From: Anaerolineae bacterium
GTDB lineage: Bacteria; Chloroflexota; Anaerolineae; Epilineales; JAHCIE01
Length of the DNA: 34,812 nt
NCBI GenBank assembly: GCA_026129165.1
Contig: JAHCIP010000025.1
Location: 1 to 34,812 of the forward strand
Direction: 5' to 3'
In this document: piece by piece, positions 8,579 to 17,350 of the stretch
Position numbering within the stretch: position 1 is the stretch's first letter
Layout of the letters: every line of letters starts with the position of its first letter
Translations under genes and position numbers: made by a program
Notes under the pieces: model-generated
Databases searched by the model: none
What the model saw: the letters and a program-made list of their open reading frames with translations, nothing else
Told to the model about the DNA's origin: nothing

Positions 8579-9472
8579 ATGCTATCCTCGTCGCCCGCCT
8601 TAACCCTGGCCCACGTCCAGGTCTACCGTGACCAGGTCTACCACCGCACCCCGCATCTGCGTCTCCGCACGCCGGACGATGCCGTCCGCTGGCTGGACCA
8701 GGTGGGCTTTGCCTTCCTGTTTCCCATGCCCGACTTCGAGATGCCGTCGCTGTGGCAAGCGGTGTGTGGCACGGTGCGCCCCATCCCGACACACCACCAC
8801 GACGCCGACCTGGGCCGCGTCTGGGACTGGAAGGACAGCCTCCCCACCCAGCGCCGCGTCTTCTACGCCAAGCTGCTGCGCGGCAAGCCCATGCTCGTCG
8901 CCCTGGATCGCGCGCCGCTGTTCTACGCCCTGACCGAGAACTATGGCGACCCCCACGACTACCTGGCCGAGTACGAGGCGGGTACGTTGTCCATCGAAGC
9001 CAAGAAGGTCTACGAGGCGCTGCTGGAGCACGGCCAGGCGGCGTCCACCGGGATTCTGCGGCGGCAGTCGGGGCTGGAGGGCAAGGCGCATGTCGCCCGC
9101 TTCGACCGCGCCATCGCCCAACTCCAGCGTAGCATGAAGATCGTCAAGGTCGGCATCTCCGACTCGAACCGCTGGGGCTACAGCTACGTCTACGACGTGC
9201 TACCCCACGTCTACCCTGACATCCCGATCCAGGCGCAGGCCATTGGCCGTCGTGAGGCGCAGCGGAGTCTGTTGCGCCAATATCTCCGGAACGTCGGCGC
9301 GGCGCCTAGTCGCTCGACCATGCGTCTGTTCGACTGGGACGCCCGCACGCTGGACCGCCTGGCGGACGACCTGGGGGCTGAAGGCGTCATGCGGGGCGCG
9401 GTGGCCGAGTTGGACGACGATTGTCTGGTCCACCCCGGCCTGATTACGCCCTCTGTAAGACTATCGCAATAG
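8579..9472 (+). CDS. Possible AlkZ-related winged-helix protein
   Basis: A protein of about 297 residues from ATG 8579. The frame is open further up to 8483, but that stretch overlaps the divergent promoter region and codes for unlikely peptide. The blocks RTPDDAVRWLDQVGFAFLFP, LGRVWDWKDSLPTQRRVFYAKLLRG and ALTENYGDP, followed by a winged-helix-like segment (GQAASTGILRRQSGLEG), resemble proteins annotated as AlkZ-related, i.e. relatives of the interstrand-crosslink DNA glycosylase AlkZ/YcaQ. The QxQ/QxD catalytic motif of true AlkZ is not evident, so DNA-repair activity is uncertain and a transcription-factor-like role is possible. There is no ribosome site before ATG, so the message may be leaderless. 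Confidence 0.5.
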   Translation: MLSSSPALTLAHVQVYRDQVYHRTPHLRLRTPDDAVRWLDQVGFAFLFPMPDFEMPSLWQAVCGTVRPIPTHHHDADLGRVWDWKDSLPTQRRVFYAKLLRGKPMLVALDRAPLFYALTENYGDPHDYLAEYEAGTLSIEAKKVYEALLEHGQAASTGILRRQSGLEGKAHVARFDRAIAQLQRSMKIVKVGISDSNRWGYSYVYDVLPHVYPDIPIQAQAIGRREAQRSLLRQYLRNVGAAPSRSTMRLFDWDARTLDRLADDLGAEGVMRGAVAELDDDCLVHPGLITPSVRLSQ

Positions 9473-9539
9473 AGCGTTTAGCGCGTCGTAATCCCTCCCT
9501 TGTATAGTAGGGGTCTATTAAATCAGCTGATACTCATAC

Positions 9540-9582
9540 ACCCCCCTCTGTCCCCCCGCAAGCGGGGGGATGCAAGGGGGGT
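9540..9582. repeat. Nested hairpin repeat of C and G runs
   Basis: Outer arms ACCCCCCT (9540-9547) and AGGGGGGT (9575-9582) enclose a 9-bp inner stem TCCCCCCGC / GCGGGGGGA (9551-9559, 9562-9570) with a 2-nt loop. In one frame this yields SPRLRGDRGG, a peptide frequently mis-annotated from this dispersed repeat in environmental genomes. It lies in the 231-bp gap before the response regulator. The rest of that gap holds a -10-like TATAGT (9503-9508) without a clear -35 and no gene. Confidence 0.7.
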
Positions 9583-9703
9583 ATCTTTCGAGATGGAGTG
9601 AGATCCCATGTGGACGCGCGAGAGCCGCTTGCCCGACGGCGTGACGAGCGCCGCTTGCCTGAATCCCAACCCCGCGCTACAATCACGCGCACACGGAGGC
9701 GCG

Positions 9704-10402
9704 ATGAGTGGCGAGACCGTCCTGGTCGTGGATGACGAGCCGAGCATCCTTGAAGTGGTCGAGCTATACCTGAGGCAGGAGGGGTTCCGGGTCGTGACCG
9801 CGCCCGACGGACCAGCCGCGCTTCAAGCGGCCCGCCGCCAGCGGCCCGACCTCGTCGTGCTGGACCTGATGTTGCCCGGCATGAGCGGCCTGGAGGTGTG
9901 CCGCACGCTGCGTGGCGAGAGCACTCCTCCCCTGCCGGTGATCATGCTGACCGCGCGGGGCAGCGAGACTGACCGTGTCGTGGGCCTGGAACTGGGCGCC
10001 GACGACTACGTGGTCAAGCCATTTAGCCCACGCGAACTCGTCGCGCGGGTCAAGGCCGTCCTCCGCCGCACCACTCCCCCGCCCGCCGCGAGCGGCACGC
10101 CTGCCTTGACCTTCGGTGATCTGCGCATCGAGCCGACGACCCGCCAGGTGACGCTGGAGGGCAAGCCCGTCATCCTGACAGCGCGGGAGTTCGATCTGCT
10201 CCACTTCCTGGCCCAGCACCCCAACCAGGTCTTTACCCGTGACCAACTCATGGACCATGTCTGGGGCTACGAGGTGGCGGGCGACACCAGCACGGTGACG
10301 GTCCATGTGCGCCGGCTGCGTGAAAAGATCGAGGCCGACCCGACGCACCCCCAGCATGTTCTGACGGTTTGGGGCGTGGGCTACAAGTTCGACCCCAGCT
10401 AA
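9704..10402 (+). CDS. OmpR-family response regulator
   Basis: A 232-residue two-component response regulator. The receiver domain (residues 4-118) has the acidic pair Asp10/Asp11, phospho-acceptor Asp54 (VVLDLMLPG), the conserved Thr in MLTARG and Lys in VVKPF. The C-terminal winged-helix DNA-binding domain (about 130-230) has LTAREFDLLHFLA and the TVTVHVRRLREKIE recognition helix. ATG at 9704 follows GGAGGC; the frame is open upstream but not conserved. The kinase gene follows after 7 bp, so the pair is one operon. Target genes are unknown; the SGNH lipoprotein just downstream is a positional candidate. Confidence 0.96.
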   Translation: MSGETVLVVDDEPSILEVVELYLRQEGFRVVTAPDGPAALQAARRQRPDLVVLDLMLPGMSGLEVCRTLRGESTPPLPVIMLTARGSETDRVVGLELGADDYVVKPFSPRELVARVKAVLRRTTPPPAASGTPALTFGDLRIEPTTRQVTLEGKPVILTAREFDLLHFLAQHPNQVFTRDQLMDHVWGYEVAGDTSTVTVHVRRLREKIEADPTHPQHVLTVWGVGYKFDPS

Positions 10403-10409
10403 CCCTCTG

Positions 10410-11648
10410 ATGTTGGTCCTGCGTCGCGCGCCCCTCACCTCCATCGCCCTGGCCTTTGCCCTCGCGCTGGGCCTCGCCGCGCTGTGGCTGCGCGCGCCGG
10501 GGGCCGACCTGCGCGCCCTGGCGCTGTACCTGGCCCTCTCCACGGGCCTGTCCCTTGCCCTGGCCGCCCTGGTCTTCCGCTGGAGCCGCTTCGCCCCGGC
10601 CCTCCGCCTCAAAGTCACCCTGGCCTACCTGCTCGGCGTCGCCGTCACCCTCGCCAATATCGCCGTCACCGCCCACTTGATGTTCCTGTCGGCGCATGAC
10701 CTGAGCCTGCTCACGCTGCTCCTCGTCTTCAGCGCCCTATTATCCCTCGGCTTCGGCCTGGCCCTGGCCCAGTCCATCTCACAGGCAGCGCGTCAGGTAT
10801 CGCAGGCCGCCCACCGCGTTGCCCAAGGCGACCTGACGGCGCGAGCAACGGTGGAGGGCCACGACGAGTTGGCGCAACTGGCGGCGGACTTTAATGCGAT
10901 GGCGGATCGGCTGGCCCAGGCCATGCGGGAGCGGGAACAAATGGAACGCTCGCGCCGCGAGTTGATCGCGGCGGTGTCGCACGACCTGCGGACGCCCCTG
11001 GCCTCCATCCGCGCCCTGGTCGAAGCCCTGGCCGACGGCATGGTGGACGACCCACGCATGGCCGAGCGCTACCTGGCGACGATTCGAGGTCAGACGGCCA
11101 GCCTGAGCCGGCTCATTGACGACCTGTTCGACCTGGCCCAACTCGACGCCGGCGCGCTCCGTCTACACCTGGAACCCACGTCGTTGAGCGACCTGATCTC
11201 CGATACGCTGGAGAGTATGCAGGCGCAGGCGCAAACCAAAGGGGTCCATCTGACGGGCGAAGTCCAACCGGCGGTGGACCCTGTGCTCATCGCACCCGAT
11301 AAGGTCCAGCGGGTTCTCTACAACCTGGTCCAGAACGCGCTGCGCCACACGCCGCCGGATGGGAGTGTGTATCTCACGGCACGCGTGGTCGAGGACGCGG
11401 TCCAGGTGGATGTGGTGGACACGGGCGAAGGCATCCCCTCGGAGGACCTGCCCCATGTCTTCGAGCCGTTCTATCGGGCCGAGAAGTCGCGGTCGCGCGA
11501 TCACGGCGGGGCGGGCCTCGGCCTCGCCATTGCGCGGGGGATTGTCGAGGCGCACGGCGGTCGCCTCTGGGTGGCGAGCCAGCCGGGCACAGGGGCCAGC
11601 TTTTCGTTTACCCTCCCCCTGGCCGTGCGGCCATCCAAACGAGGCTAG
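10410..11648 (+). CDS. Membrane sensor histidine kinase
   Basis: A 412-residue partner of the preceding regulator. Four membrane helices (about 8-28, 36-57, 68-93, 97-120) with only short loops leave no large external sensor domain, so it probably senses a signal in or at the membrane. Then come HAMP (about 120-172), the phosphorylatable His191 (AAVSHDLRTPL), and the ATPase domain with the N box (NLVQNALRHTPPDG), G1 (DTGEGIP), F box (FEPFYRAEKSR) and G2 (GAGLGLAIARGIVEAHGG). No clear ribosome site precedes the ATG, so translation is probably coupled to the regulator gene. Confidence 0.95.
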   Translation: MLVLRRAPLTSIALAFALALGLAALWLRAPGADLRALALYLALSTGLSLALAALVFRWSRFAPALRLKVTLAYLLGVAVTLANIAVTAHLMFLSAHDLSLLTLLLVFSALLSLGFGLALAQSISQAARQVSQAAHRVAQGDLTARATVEGHDELAQLAADFNAMADRLAQAMREREQMERSRRELIAAVSHDLRTPLASIRALVEALADGMVDDPRMAERYLATIRGQTASLSRLIDDLFDLAQLDAGALRLHLEPTSLSDLISDTLESMQAQAQTKGVHLTGEVQPAVDPVLIAPDKVQRVLYNLVQNALRHTPPDGSVYLTARVVEDAVQVDVVDTGEGIPSEDLPHVFEPFYRAEKSRSRDHGGAGLGLAIARGIVEAHGGRLWVASQPGTGASFSFTLPLAVRPSKRG

Positions 11649-11690
11649 ACGGCATAGTATTCTTAACCTGGCCTGGTGGAGGAGAATACG

Positions 11691-12527
11691 ATGCCCTGGC
11701 GGCGCCGACTCTACCCCTTGTTGCTCTGGCTGACCTGGTTGTGCGGGTGCAGCCGACCCTCTGTCGTAACGACACCGACCCCAACCCCGCCGGTGGCGCC
11801 TGAGCCTACCGCGTCCGGTGAGCCTCCGCTACGCCTGTTGTTCATCGGCAACAGTCTGACCTATGCCAACGACCTGCCCACCCTGGTGCAGCAAGTGGCA
11901 GTGGCGGCCGGCCACCCCGTGCCTATGGTGAAGATGGTGGCTGTTGGCGGGTATAGCCTGGAGGATCACTGGGCCGACGGCGCGGCGCGGGCCGCCCTGG
12001 ACCAGGGCGGCTGGGATGTGGTGGTGCTCCAGCAAGGGCCATCGGCGCTGCCGGAGAGCCGACGCAATCTCGTAACGTGGACGCAGCAGTTCGACCCGGC
12101 CATCCGTCAGATCGGGGGGCGGACGGCGCTCTACATGGTCTGGCCTGAAGGGTATCGCCCGGCGGCGTTGCGTGACGTGGCCTTGTCATATGCCTCGGCC
12201 GCGGCCAGTGTGGACGGTCTGCTGCTGCCAGTCGGGGAGGGGTGGCGCATTGCCTGGCAGCGGGACGCCTGTTTGCCCTTGTACGGCCCCGATCAGTTTC
12301 ACCCATCCCTGGCCGGGTCGTGGCTCGCCGCGCTCATCATCTACGGGGAGGTGTATGGCGAGCCAGTCGCGGAGGTCAGGCTACCTGTCACCGCGTCGGC
12401 TCTAAGGCTAACGCCGGACCAATTGACCGTGCTCGTCGAGGCCGCGACAGACGGCGTCCAGACCGCAAGACTATCCCTGGAACAACGCGCCAGCCTGGAT
12501 TACACCATCCCCCGCTGCCCCCGCTAG
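11691..12527 (+). CDS. SGNH/GDSL hydrolase lipoprotein
   Basis: A 278-residue exported lipoprotein. The short signal peptide ends in LCGC (Cys20), followed by a Thr/Pro linker. The SGNH block I is LLFIGNSLTYANDLP with nucleophile Ser55, and block V is DQFHPSLAGSWLAAL, giving the Asp-x-x-His of the triad. The middle part has VVLQQGPSALPES in the block III position. Enzymes of this fold hydrolyse esters, e.g. acyl or acetyl groups on lipids or polysaccharides, here presumably outside the membrane. ATG 11691 follows GGAGGAG. It lies 42 bp after the kinase gene and could share its transcript. Confidence 0.88.
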   Translation: MPWRRRLYPLLLWLTWLCGCSRPSVVTTPTPTPPVAPEPTASGEPPLRLLFIGNSLTYANDLPTLVQQVAVAAGHPVPMVKMVAVGGYSLEDHWADGAARAALDQGGWDVVVLQQGPSALPESRRNLVTWTQQFDPAIRQIGGRTALYMVWPEGYRPAALRDVALSYASAAASVDGLLLPVGEGWRIAWQRDACLPLYGPDQFHPSLAGSWLAALIIYGEVYGEPVAEVRLPVTASALRLTPDQLTVLVEAATDGVQTARLSLEQRASLDYTIPRCPR

Positions 12528-12597
12528 GTCGCCTCGTACAAACATCACTTTGATTCCTAAAAATAAGTCATGGCCTCGGTGAAAATATGGTAATGTA

Positions 12598-12606
12598 TGT
12601 TATAAT
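12598..12606 (+). promoter_or_regulatory. Extended -10 promoter before the large exported protein
   Basis: TGTTATAAT is an extended -10 element (TGnTATAAT) in an AT-rich stretch that stands out from the GC-rich surroundings. The -35 position (about 12578-12583) is poor, as is usual for extended -10 promoters. The predicted start is near 12613, giving a leader of about 75 nt. It lies after the SGNH gene, so the large protein has its own transcription start. Confidence 0.5.
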
Positions 12607-12686
12607 GGCGTTCTGAGAGTTGTAGCAACTCGCAGGCGAGGTTCCTCCCCCCCCCATCTCACTGAATGCTGAGTTCCAGGAGGTCT

Positions 12687-15600
12687 ATGATGCCCCGCCC
12701 CCGTGTCTTACGCTGGCTCCCCTCGCTCGTCGTCGTGCTGCTGGTGATGTTGGCCGCGAGTCTGTTACCCGTTTATGGCGCGTCACCCATCCCCGATACG
12801 ATAGATAGTTTAAGCGCCCCCGACCAACTCCCCAGTAGCGCCCGCGCCTCCAGCCCCATCGCCCTCACCTCTGACAACCGTCTTCTCGTCGTATGCAACC
12901 CGGACAATGACAGCGTCAGTGTCTTCCTGGTCCAGGCGGATACCAATCGCAAGCTGGCTGAGATTCGCGTCGGCCGCGAGCCTCGTTCCGTCGCCATCCA
13001 CCCCAACAACCAATTCGCCCTCGTCACCAATCAGGGGAGTGGCACGGTGTCGTTTATTGACTTACGGCAACTTCGGCGGACCCAGGATATCCAGGTGGGG
13101 GCCGAGCCCTATGGTATCGTCATCACGCCGGACGGCCGAGAGGCCTGGATCACTCTCTCAGGGTTGAATGGTACATTTTTCAGAATTTCCTTTGTCGCCC
13201 AGGGGCACAGTGAGCTTCCCGCGCTGGCCGCTGGCGAAATGCTGAGTGTCACAGCGCCGACGGCCAAGACCGACGCACAGCCTGAGCTGATCAGCTTGCG
13301 CGGCATTGCCGTCGTTACCCGCAACGGGCAAGATTTCCTGTACATGACTCAGTTCCTGTCGAACCTGCCCCTGAACGGCCAGCAGATGAACGACCGGGGC
13401 AAGACGGGTCATGTCTTTGTGGTGCCTCGCCTGAACTCCAGCCAGGTGACAGATATCAGCCTGGCGCCCCATGAGACCGGCTTCGAGGCCGATCGGACCA
13501 ACTTTGGCGGCTCGGCCACCACCCCCACCTTTGCCTTCCCCAATCAATTGCAGGCCATCGCCGTCAAGGGGACGCGGCTTTACCTGCCCAACACGTCCGC
13601 CTCGCCCGAAGCGCCCGTCAAGTTCGACGTGGATACCCAGGCATTTCTGGGTGTCATTGATACCACCACTAATCAGGAAGTGGGCGCGTTCAACATCAAC
13701 CTGAACCTGGCGGTCAAACAGCAGACGGCGACGCCGAAGCTCTTCCTGGCTGTGCCGTGGGCGGCTGCCTTCGAGAACGGCAGCAACGACGGGTATGTCG
13801 TCTCCTCGGCTAGCAACGTCCTGGCTAAGATTTCCCTAAATGGCGCCGGGCAGCCCAGCGCCGTCTTGGATAATGTGACGGGCGGGACGCGGGTGCGTGA
13901 GATCGCTGTCGGCAAGAACCCGCAGGGCCTGGTCATTAGCTCGAACGACCGGCGGGCGTATGTCATGAACTATGTCTCGCGGGATGTGTCGGTGATTGAC
14001 CTGACCCGCAATCCCGAGACGGTCATCGCCACCTTCCAGTCGGCAGCGCTGCCGCGCCAGGGCACGCTGGAGGACCGCATCCACGTCGGCAAGGAACTCT
14101 TTAACACGTCTGTCGGCGTGTTTGACCAGCGCGACCCCGCGACCAACCAGCCCGTCCGGGGCCGCATGTCCAACAATGGCTGGCAGGGGTGCGTGAGCTG
14201 CCATCCAGCTGGCCTCACCGATGGGGTGGTGTGGCAGTTCCCGGCCGGGCCGCGCAAATCCATTCCGATGAATACGTCGTTCAACCCGAACAACCCCAAC
14301 GAGGCGCGGCTCCTCAACTACTCGGCTATTTTCGATGAGGTCAACGACTTCGAGATAAACATCCGTAACGTGTCAGGTGGTCAGGGCGTCATTATCTCGG
14401 ATACCCTGACCTCATTGGCGCCGCATCCCATCCTCCGCGCCTTTGACCCGGCCAACTTTGGCCGCCGCCAGTTGACCGTGCGCGGCGTCAACGCGCTGGA
14501 CGCCGTGACGGAATACGCCAAACGTGGCATCCGCTCGCCCATCTCAGGCGAGAACGCCAACAATACCACGGTCCAGCGCGGGCGGCAGTTGTTCATCCAG
14601 GCCAACTGCCAGGCGTGCCACGGCGGCTCGTTCTGGACCAACAGCATCCGCGACTTTAACCCGCCGCCGCCGGCCAATCGCCTGGGCACCGGCCAGGCGC
14701 CCGAACCGGCCTTGCAGTTCATCACCAGCGTGCTGCGTCGGGTCGGCACGTTTGACCCGACTAAGGTGGTGGAGCATACCGCCGCCAACCAGGCCCAGCG
14801 GCCGTTGGGGGCGCAGGGGTTCAACGTCCCCTCGCTCATCGGTGTCGGGGCCTTAGGCCCGTACAATCACAACGGCGAGTGCGAGAGCCTCGATTGCGTC
14901 CTCACCAATGTCACGCATCGCAGCGCGGGGGTCGGCGGCGTCGATGTCCTCACCAATGCCAACGACCGCGCGGCGCTCGTCCGCTTCCTGCGCTCGATTG
15001 ACCTCAACACGCGGCCCATCCCCCTGTCGCGCCTGCCGGCCGCTAAGGCCGAGCGCGCCGCGCAGACCGACCTGGGCTATGCTTTGTCGGCCGAGCCGAG
15101 GCGCCTGAGCGTCGCCCGCACCCAATCCGGCCAGGCGAGCATCGTGGTGGAGGGCAACGTGCCGGTCCGGCTGGCCGTGGACGCTAGCACCGTGCCGGCC
15201 GGTGTCACGGCGACACTCAACCCTATCAGCGGCTCTGGGGTCTTCACGGCGACGCTGACTGTCAGCGCGGCGCTCACGGCGCAGAACGGCCAGCACTACA
15301 TCCGCGTGTGCGGGGACGCCGACGGCGATGTGGTGGACCAGTGTGTCGAAGTACCAGTCAATATCTTCGGCTACCAGTTGAACCCCACCGTCAACCGCGC
15401 CTTCGTCCAGGCGGGCGATGTGGCGACCTTCTGGGTCCAGGCCGAGTCGTTGGGCGGCAATGTGCCGGATGTCACCCTCAACGTGTCAGGCGCGCCGGCC
15501 GGCGCGATCCTCAGCTACGCCGTGCCCGGCAGCGACACAGAGTTCACCGACCCGCCGACGGGCACACCCTTTGATGACTTCCCGTTCGTCACGGTTATCA

Positions 15601-15761
15601 AGGTAGCGACAGCCGCCGGGACGCCGACCGGGTCGTATACGCTGACGGTGCGGGCCAACGGGGAGGGCTTGCAGCGCGAGGCGCAGTTGACGCTCCAGGT
15701 GGGCGGAACCTTCAGCCGCCTCTACCTGCCGCAGGTGCAGCGGAACCCGGCGGAGGAGTAG
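12687..15761 (+). CDS. Large exported protein: YVTN-type propeller, two CxxCH haem sites, Ig-like domains
   Basis: A 1,024-residue secreted or surface protein. It has a signal peptide (LPSLVVVLLVMLAASLLP, cleavage near residue 32), a beta-propeller of YVTN/YncE type spread over about 55-445 (VGREPRSVAIHPNNQFALVT, IAVGKNPQGLVISSNDRRAY), then a cytochrome c-like part with two haem-binding sites, C502VSCH506 and C641QACH645. Two Ig-like/CARDB-type domains (about 800-1005) follow, and the tail RLYLPQVQRN resembles the C-terminal motif common on Chloroflexota exported proteins. The architecture suggests electron transfer or an oxidoreductase on the cell surface, but no partner gene is nearby. ATG 12687 (or 12690) is chosen because AGGAGG precedes it; the earlier ATG at 12666 has no such site. 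Confidence 0.87.
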   Translation: MMPRPRVLRWLPSLVVVLLVMLAASLLPVYGASPIPDTIDSLSAPDQLPSSARASSPIALTSDNRLLVVCNPDNDSVSVFLVQADTNRKLAEIRVGREPRSVAIHPNNQFALVTNQGSGTVSFIDLRQLRRTQDIQVGAEPYGIVITPDGREAWITLSGLNGTFFRISFVAQGHSELPALAAGEMLSVTAPTAKTDAQPELISLRGIAVVTRNGQDFLYMTQFLSNLPLNGQQMNDRGKTGHVFVVPRLNSSQVTDISLAPHETGFEADRTNFGGSATTPTFAFPNQLQAIAVKGTRLYLPNTSASPEAPVKFDVDTQAFLGVIDTTTNQEVGAFNINLNLAVKQQTATPKLFLAVPWAAAFENGSNDGYVVSSASNVLAKISLNGAGQPSAVLDNVTGGTRVREIAVGKNPQGLVISSNDRRAYVMNYVSRDVSVIDLTRNPETVIATFQSAALPRQGTLEDRIHVGKELFNTSVGVFDQRDPATNQPVRGRMSNNGWQGCVSCHPAGLTDGVVWQFPAGPRKSIPMNTSFNPNNPNEARLLNYSAIFDEVNDFEINIRNVSGGQGVIISDTLTSLAPHPILRAFDPANFGRRQLTVRGVNALDAVTEYAKRGIRSPISGENANNTTVQRGRQLFIQANCQACHGGSFWTNSIRDFNPPPPANRLGTGQAPEPALQFITSVLRRVGTFDPTKVVEHTAANQAQRPLGAQGFNVPSLIGVGALGPYNHNGECESLDCVLTNVTHRSAGVGGVDVLTNANDRAALVRFLRSIDLNTRPIPLSRLPAAKAERAAQTDLGYALSAEPRRLSVARTQSGQASIVVEGNVPVRLAVDASTVPAGVTATLNPISGSGVFTATLTVSAALTAQNGQHYIRVCGDADGDVVDQCVEVPVNIFGYQLNPTVNRAFVQAGDVATFWVQAESLGGNVPDVTLNVSGAPAGAILSYAVPGSDTEFTDPPTGTPFDDFPFVTVIKVATAAGTPTGSYTLTVRANGEGLQREAQLTLQVGGTFSRLYLPQVQRNPAEE

Positions 15762-15832
15762 ACTGCCCTTGTCTTCTTGCCCCTTGCTTGCGCTACGCCT
15801 ATACTTGAGGTAGCGCCCATGACACACGGAGG

Positions 15833-15859
15833 CGCCCGGGATGAAATTCATCCCGGGCG
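15833..15859. terminator. Near-perfect 27-bp palindrome, probable terminator or dispersed repeat
   Basis: CGCCCGGGATGAA and its exact complement surround one central base. Position after the large exported protein fits a terminator, but there is no T-run. The first 11 bases recur at 34800-34810, at the window's right edge, so this may be one copy of a dispersed repeat. Confidence 0.5.
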
Positions 15860-15878
15860 TTCTGGAGTCTAAAGCACG

Positions 15879-16112
15879 ATGATGGCGACGTTCCGTTTTT
15901 GCCCTAAATGTGGCACGCTGGCGAGTGCCGATGCCAGAACCTGCGGACGCTGTGGGGCGAAGCTGCCCGCGCCAGCCCGCGCCGCCCCGGAGGCGATTCC
16001 CAACCCTAATCGGGTCATCCTTACCTGGGCGGTGTACATTGTCGCGGCCATTGGCGGCTTCCTCCTGCTCGGCGTCGTCTTCGTCCTGGCGCTGACCTAT
16101 TTATTTCGCTGA
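15879..16112 (+). CDS. Small zinc-ribbon membrane protein
   Basis: A 77-residue protein (76 if the second ATG is used). An N-terminal zinc ribbon has CPKCG (Cys8, Cys11) and CGRCG (Cys22, Cys25). A Pro/Ala linker leads to one C-terminal membrane helix (AVYIVAAIGGFLLLGVVFVL). Such zinc-ribbon-plus-anchor proteins are common and mostly uncharacterised; the ribbon would face the cytoplasm if the helix follows the positive-inside rule. The ribosome site is weak (GGAG about 12 bases upstream). The acyl-CoA dehydrogenase follows 40 bp later with its own good site. Confidence 0.75.
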   Translation: MMATFRFCPKCGTLASADARTCGRCGAKLPAPARAAPEAIPNPNRVILTWAVYIVAAIGGFLLLGVVFVLALTYLFR

Positions 16113-16152
16113 CACATTCCCAATTCCGTACCCCCTATTCCTAAAGGAGTCG

Positions 16153-17310
16153 ATGATGGACTTCGACCTGACCGATGAGCAACGGCTGATTCGCGATACG
16201 GTGCGCGAGTTTGCCCAAAACGAAGTTGCGCCTCGCGCCCACGAGGTAGACGAAACCGGGCGTTTCCCTGAAGAGAACTTCAAGACGATGGCCGAGTTGG
16301 GCCTGATGGGCCTGCCCTACCCGGAGAAGTACGGCGGGGCGGGGGGGGACACCGTCAGCTACGCCCTAGCGGTGGAGGAAATCTCCCGCGCCTGCGGCTC
16401 GACTGGCCTGACCTACGCGGCGCACGTTTCCCTGGGCTGCGCGCCGTTTTACCTATTTGGCACCGAGGCTCAGAAACAGAAGTACCTGACCCACCTGGCG
16501 AGCGGCCAGGGCTTTGGCGCGTTCGGCCTGACCGAGCCGCAGGGCGGGTCGGACGCCGGTTCGACCAAGACCGTCGCCGTCAAGGATGGGAACGAGTGGG
16601 TTATCAACGGCTCGAAGATGTGGATTACCTCCGGGGCCATCGCCGACGTGATTATCGCCACCGCCCGCACTATCGTGGACGGCCAGGACCAGGGTATTAC
16701 CTGCTTCATCGTCGAGAAAGGGACGCCCGGCTTTACCCCTGGCAAGAACGAGCCGAAGATGGGCCTCAAAGGCTCCATCACCTCGCAACTGTTCTTTGAG
16801 GACTGCCGTATCCCGGCCGAGAACGTGCTGGGCGAGATTGGGCGCGGCTTCCGTCAGATGCTCATCATCCTCGACGGCGGGCGCATCAGCATCGGCGCGA
16901 TGGCGCTGGGGTTGGGCGTGGCGGCCCTCGAAGCCTCCCTCGGCTACTCGCAAGAGCGCCACGCCTTCGGTCGCCCCATTGCCGACTACCAGGCCATCCA
17001 GTGGAAGCTGGCCGATAGCGCCATGCTCTTAGACGCCGCCCGTCTGCTGATCTACCAGGCGGCCTGGCTCAAGGACCAGGGCCAGCCGTTCAGCAAGGAA
17101 GCCGCCATAGCGAAACTGTTCGCGTCGGAAGCGGCGGAGAAGGCATGCTTCGAGGCGATTCAGGTTTACGGGGGCTACGGCTACTCGCGCGAGTACCCGG
17201 TCGAGCGCTACTACCGCGACAACCGCTTGACTGAGATTGGCGAAGGCACCAGCGAGATCATGCGGCTGGTCATCGCGCGGAACATTCTGAAGGAGTCGGA
17301 AGGGCTGTAG
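16153..17310 (+). CDS. Acyl-CoA dehydrogenase
   Basis: A 385-residue FAD enzyme of the acyl-CoA dehydrogenase family, about the normal length. It introduces an alpha,beta double bond into acyl-CoA and passes electrons to electron-transfer flavoprotein. Visible marks are FGLTEPQGGSDAGS and VINGSKMWITSG (the two FAD-contacting signatures), QVYGGYGYSREYPVERYYRD and the catalytic Glu364 in IGEGTSEIMR, placed as in short-chain and isovaleryl-type enzymes. AAGGAG precedes tandem ATGs at 16153 and 16156; either may be used. Chain-length preference cannot be read with certainty. EthD follows 40 bp later. Confidence 0.95.
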   Translation: MMDFDLTDEQRLIRDTVREFAQNEVAPRAHEVDETGRFPEENFKTMAELGLMGLPYPEKYGGAGGDTVSYALAVEEISRACGSTGLTYAAHVSLGCAPFYLFGTEAQKQKYLTHLASGQGFGAFGLTEPQGGSDAGSTKTVAVKDGNEWVINGSKMWITSGAIADVIIATARTIVDGQDQGITCFIVEKGTPGFTPGKNEPKMGLKGSITSQLFFEDCRIPAENVLGEIGRGFRQMLIILDGGRISIGAMALGLGVAALEASLGYSQERHAFGRPIADYQAIQWKLADSAMLLDAARLLIYQAAWLKDQGQPFSKEAAIAKLFASEAAEKACFEAIQVYGGYGYSREYPVERYYRDNRLTEIGEGTSEIMRLVIARNILKESEGL

Positions 17311-17350
17311 CGCGGATCGGACTGGGTCATATTCTCACAAGGAGACACGC

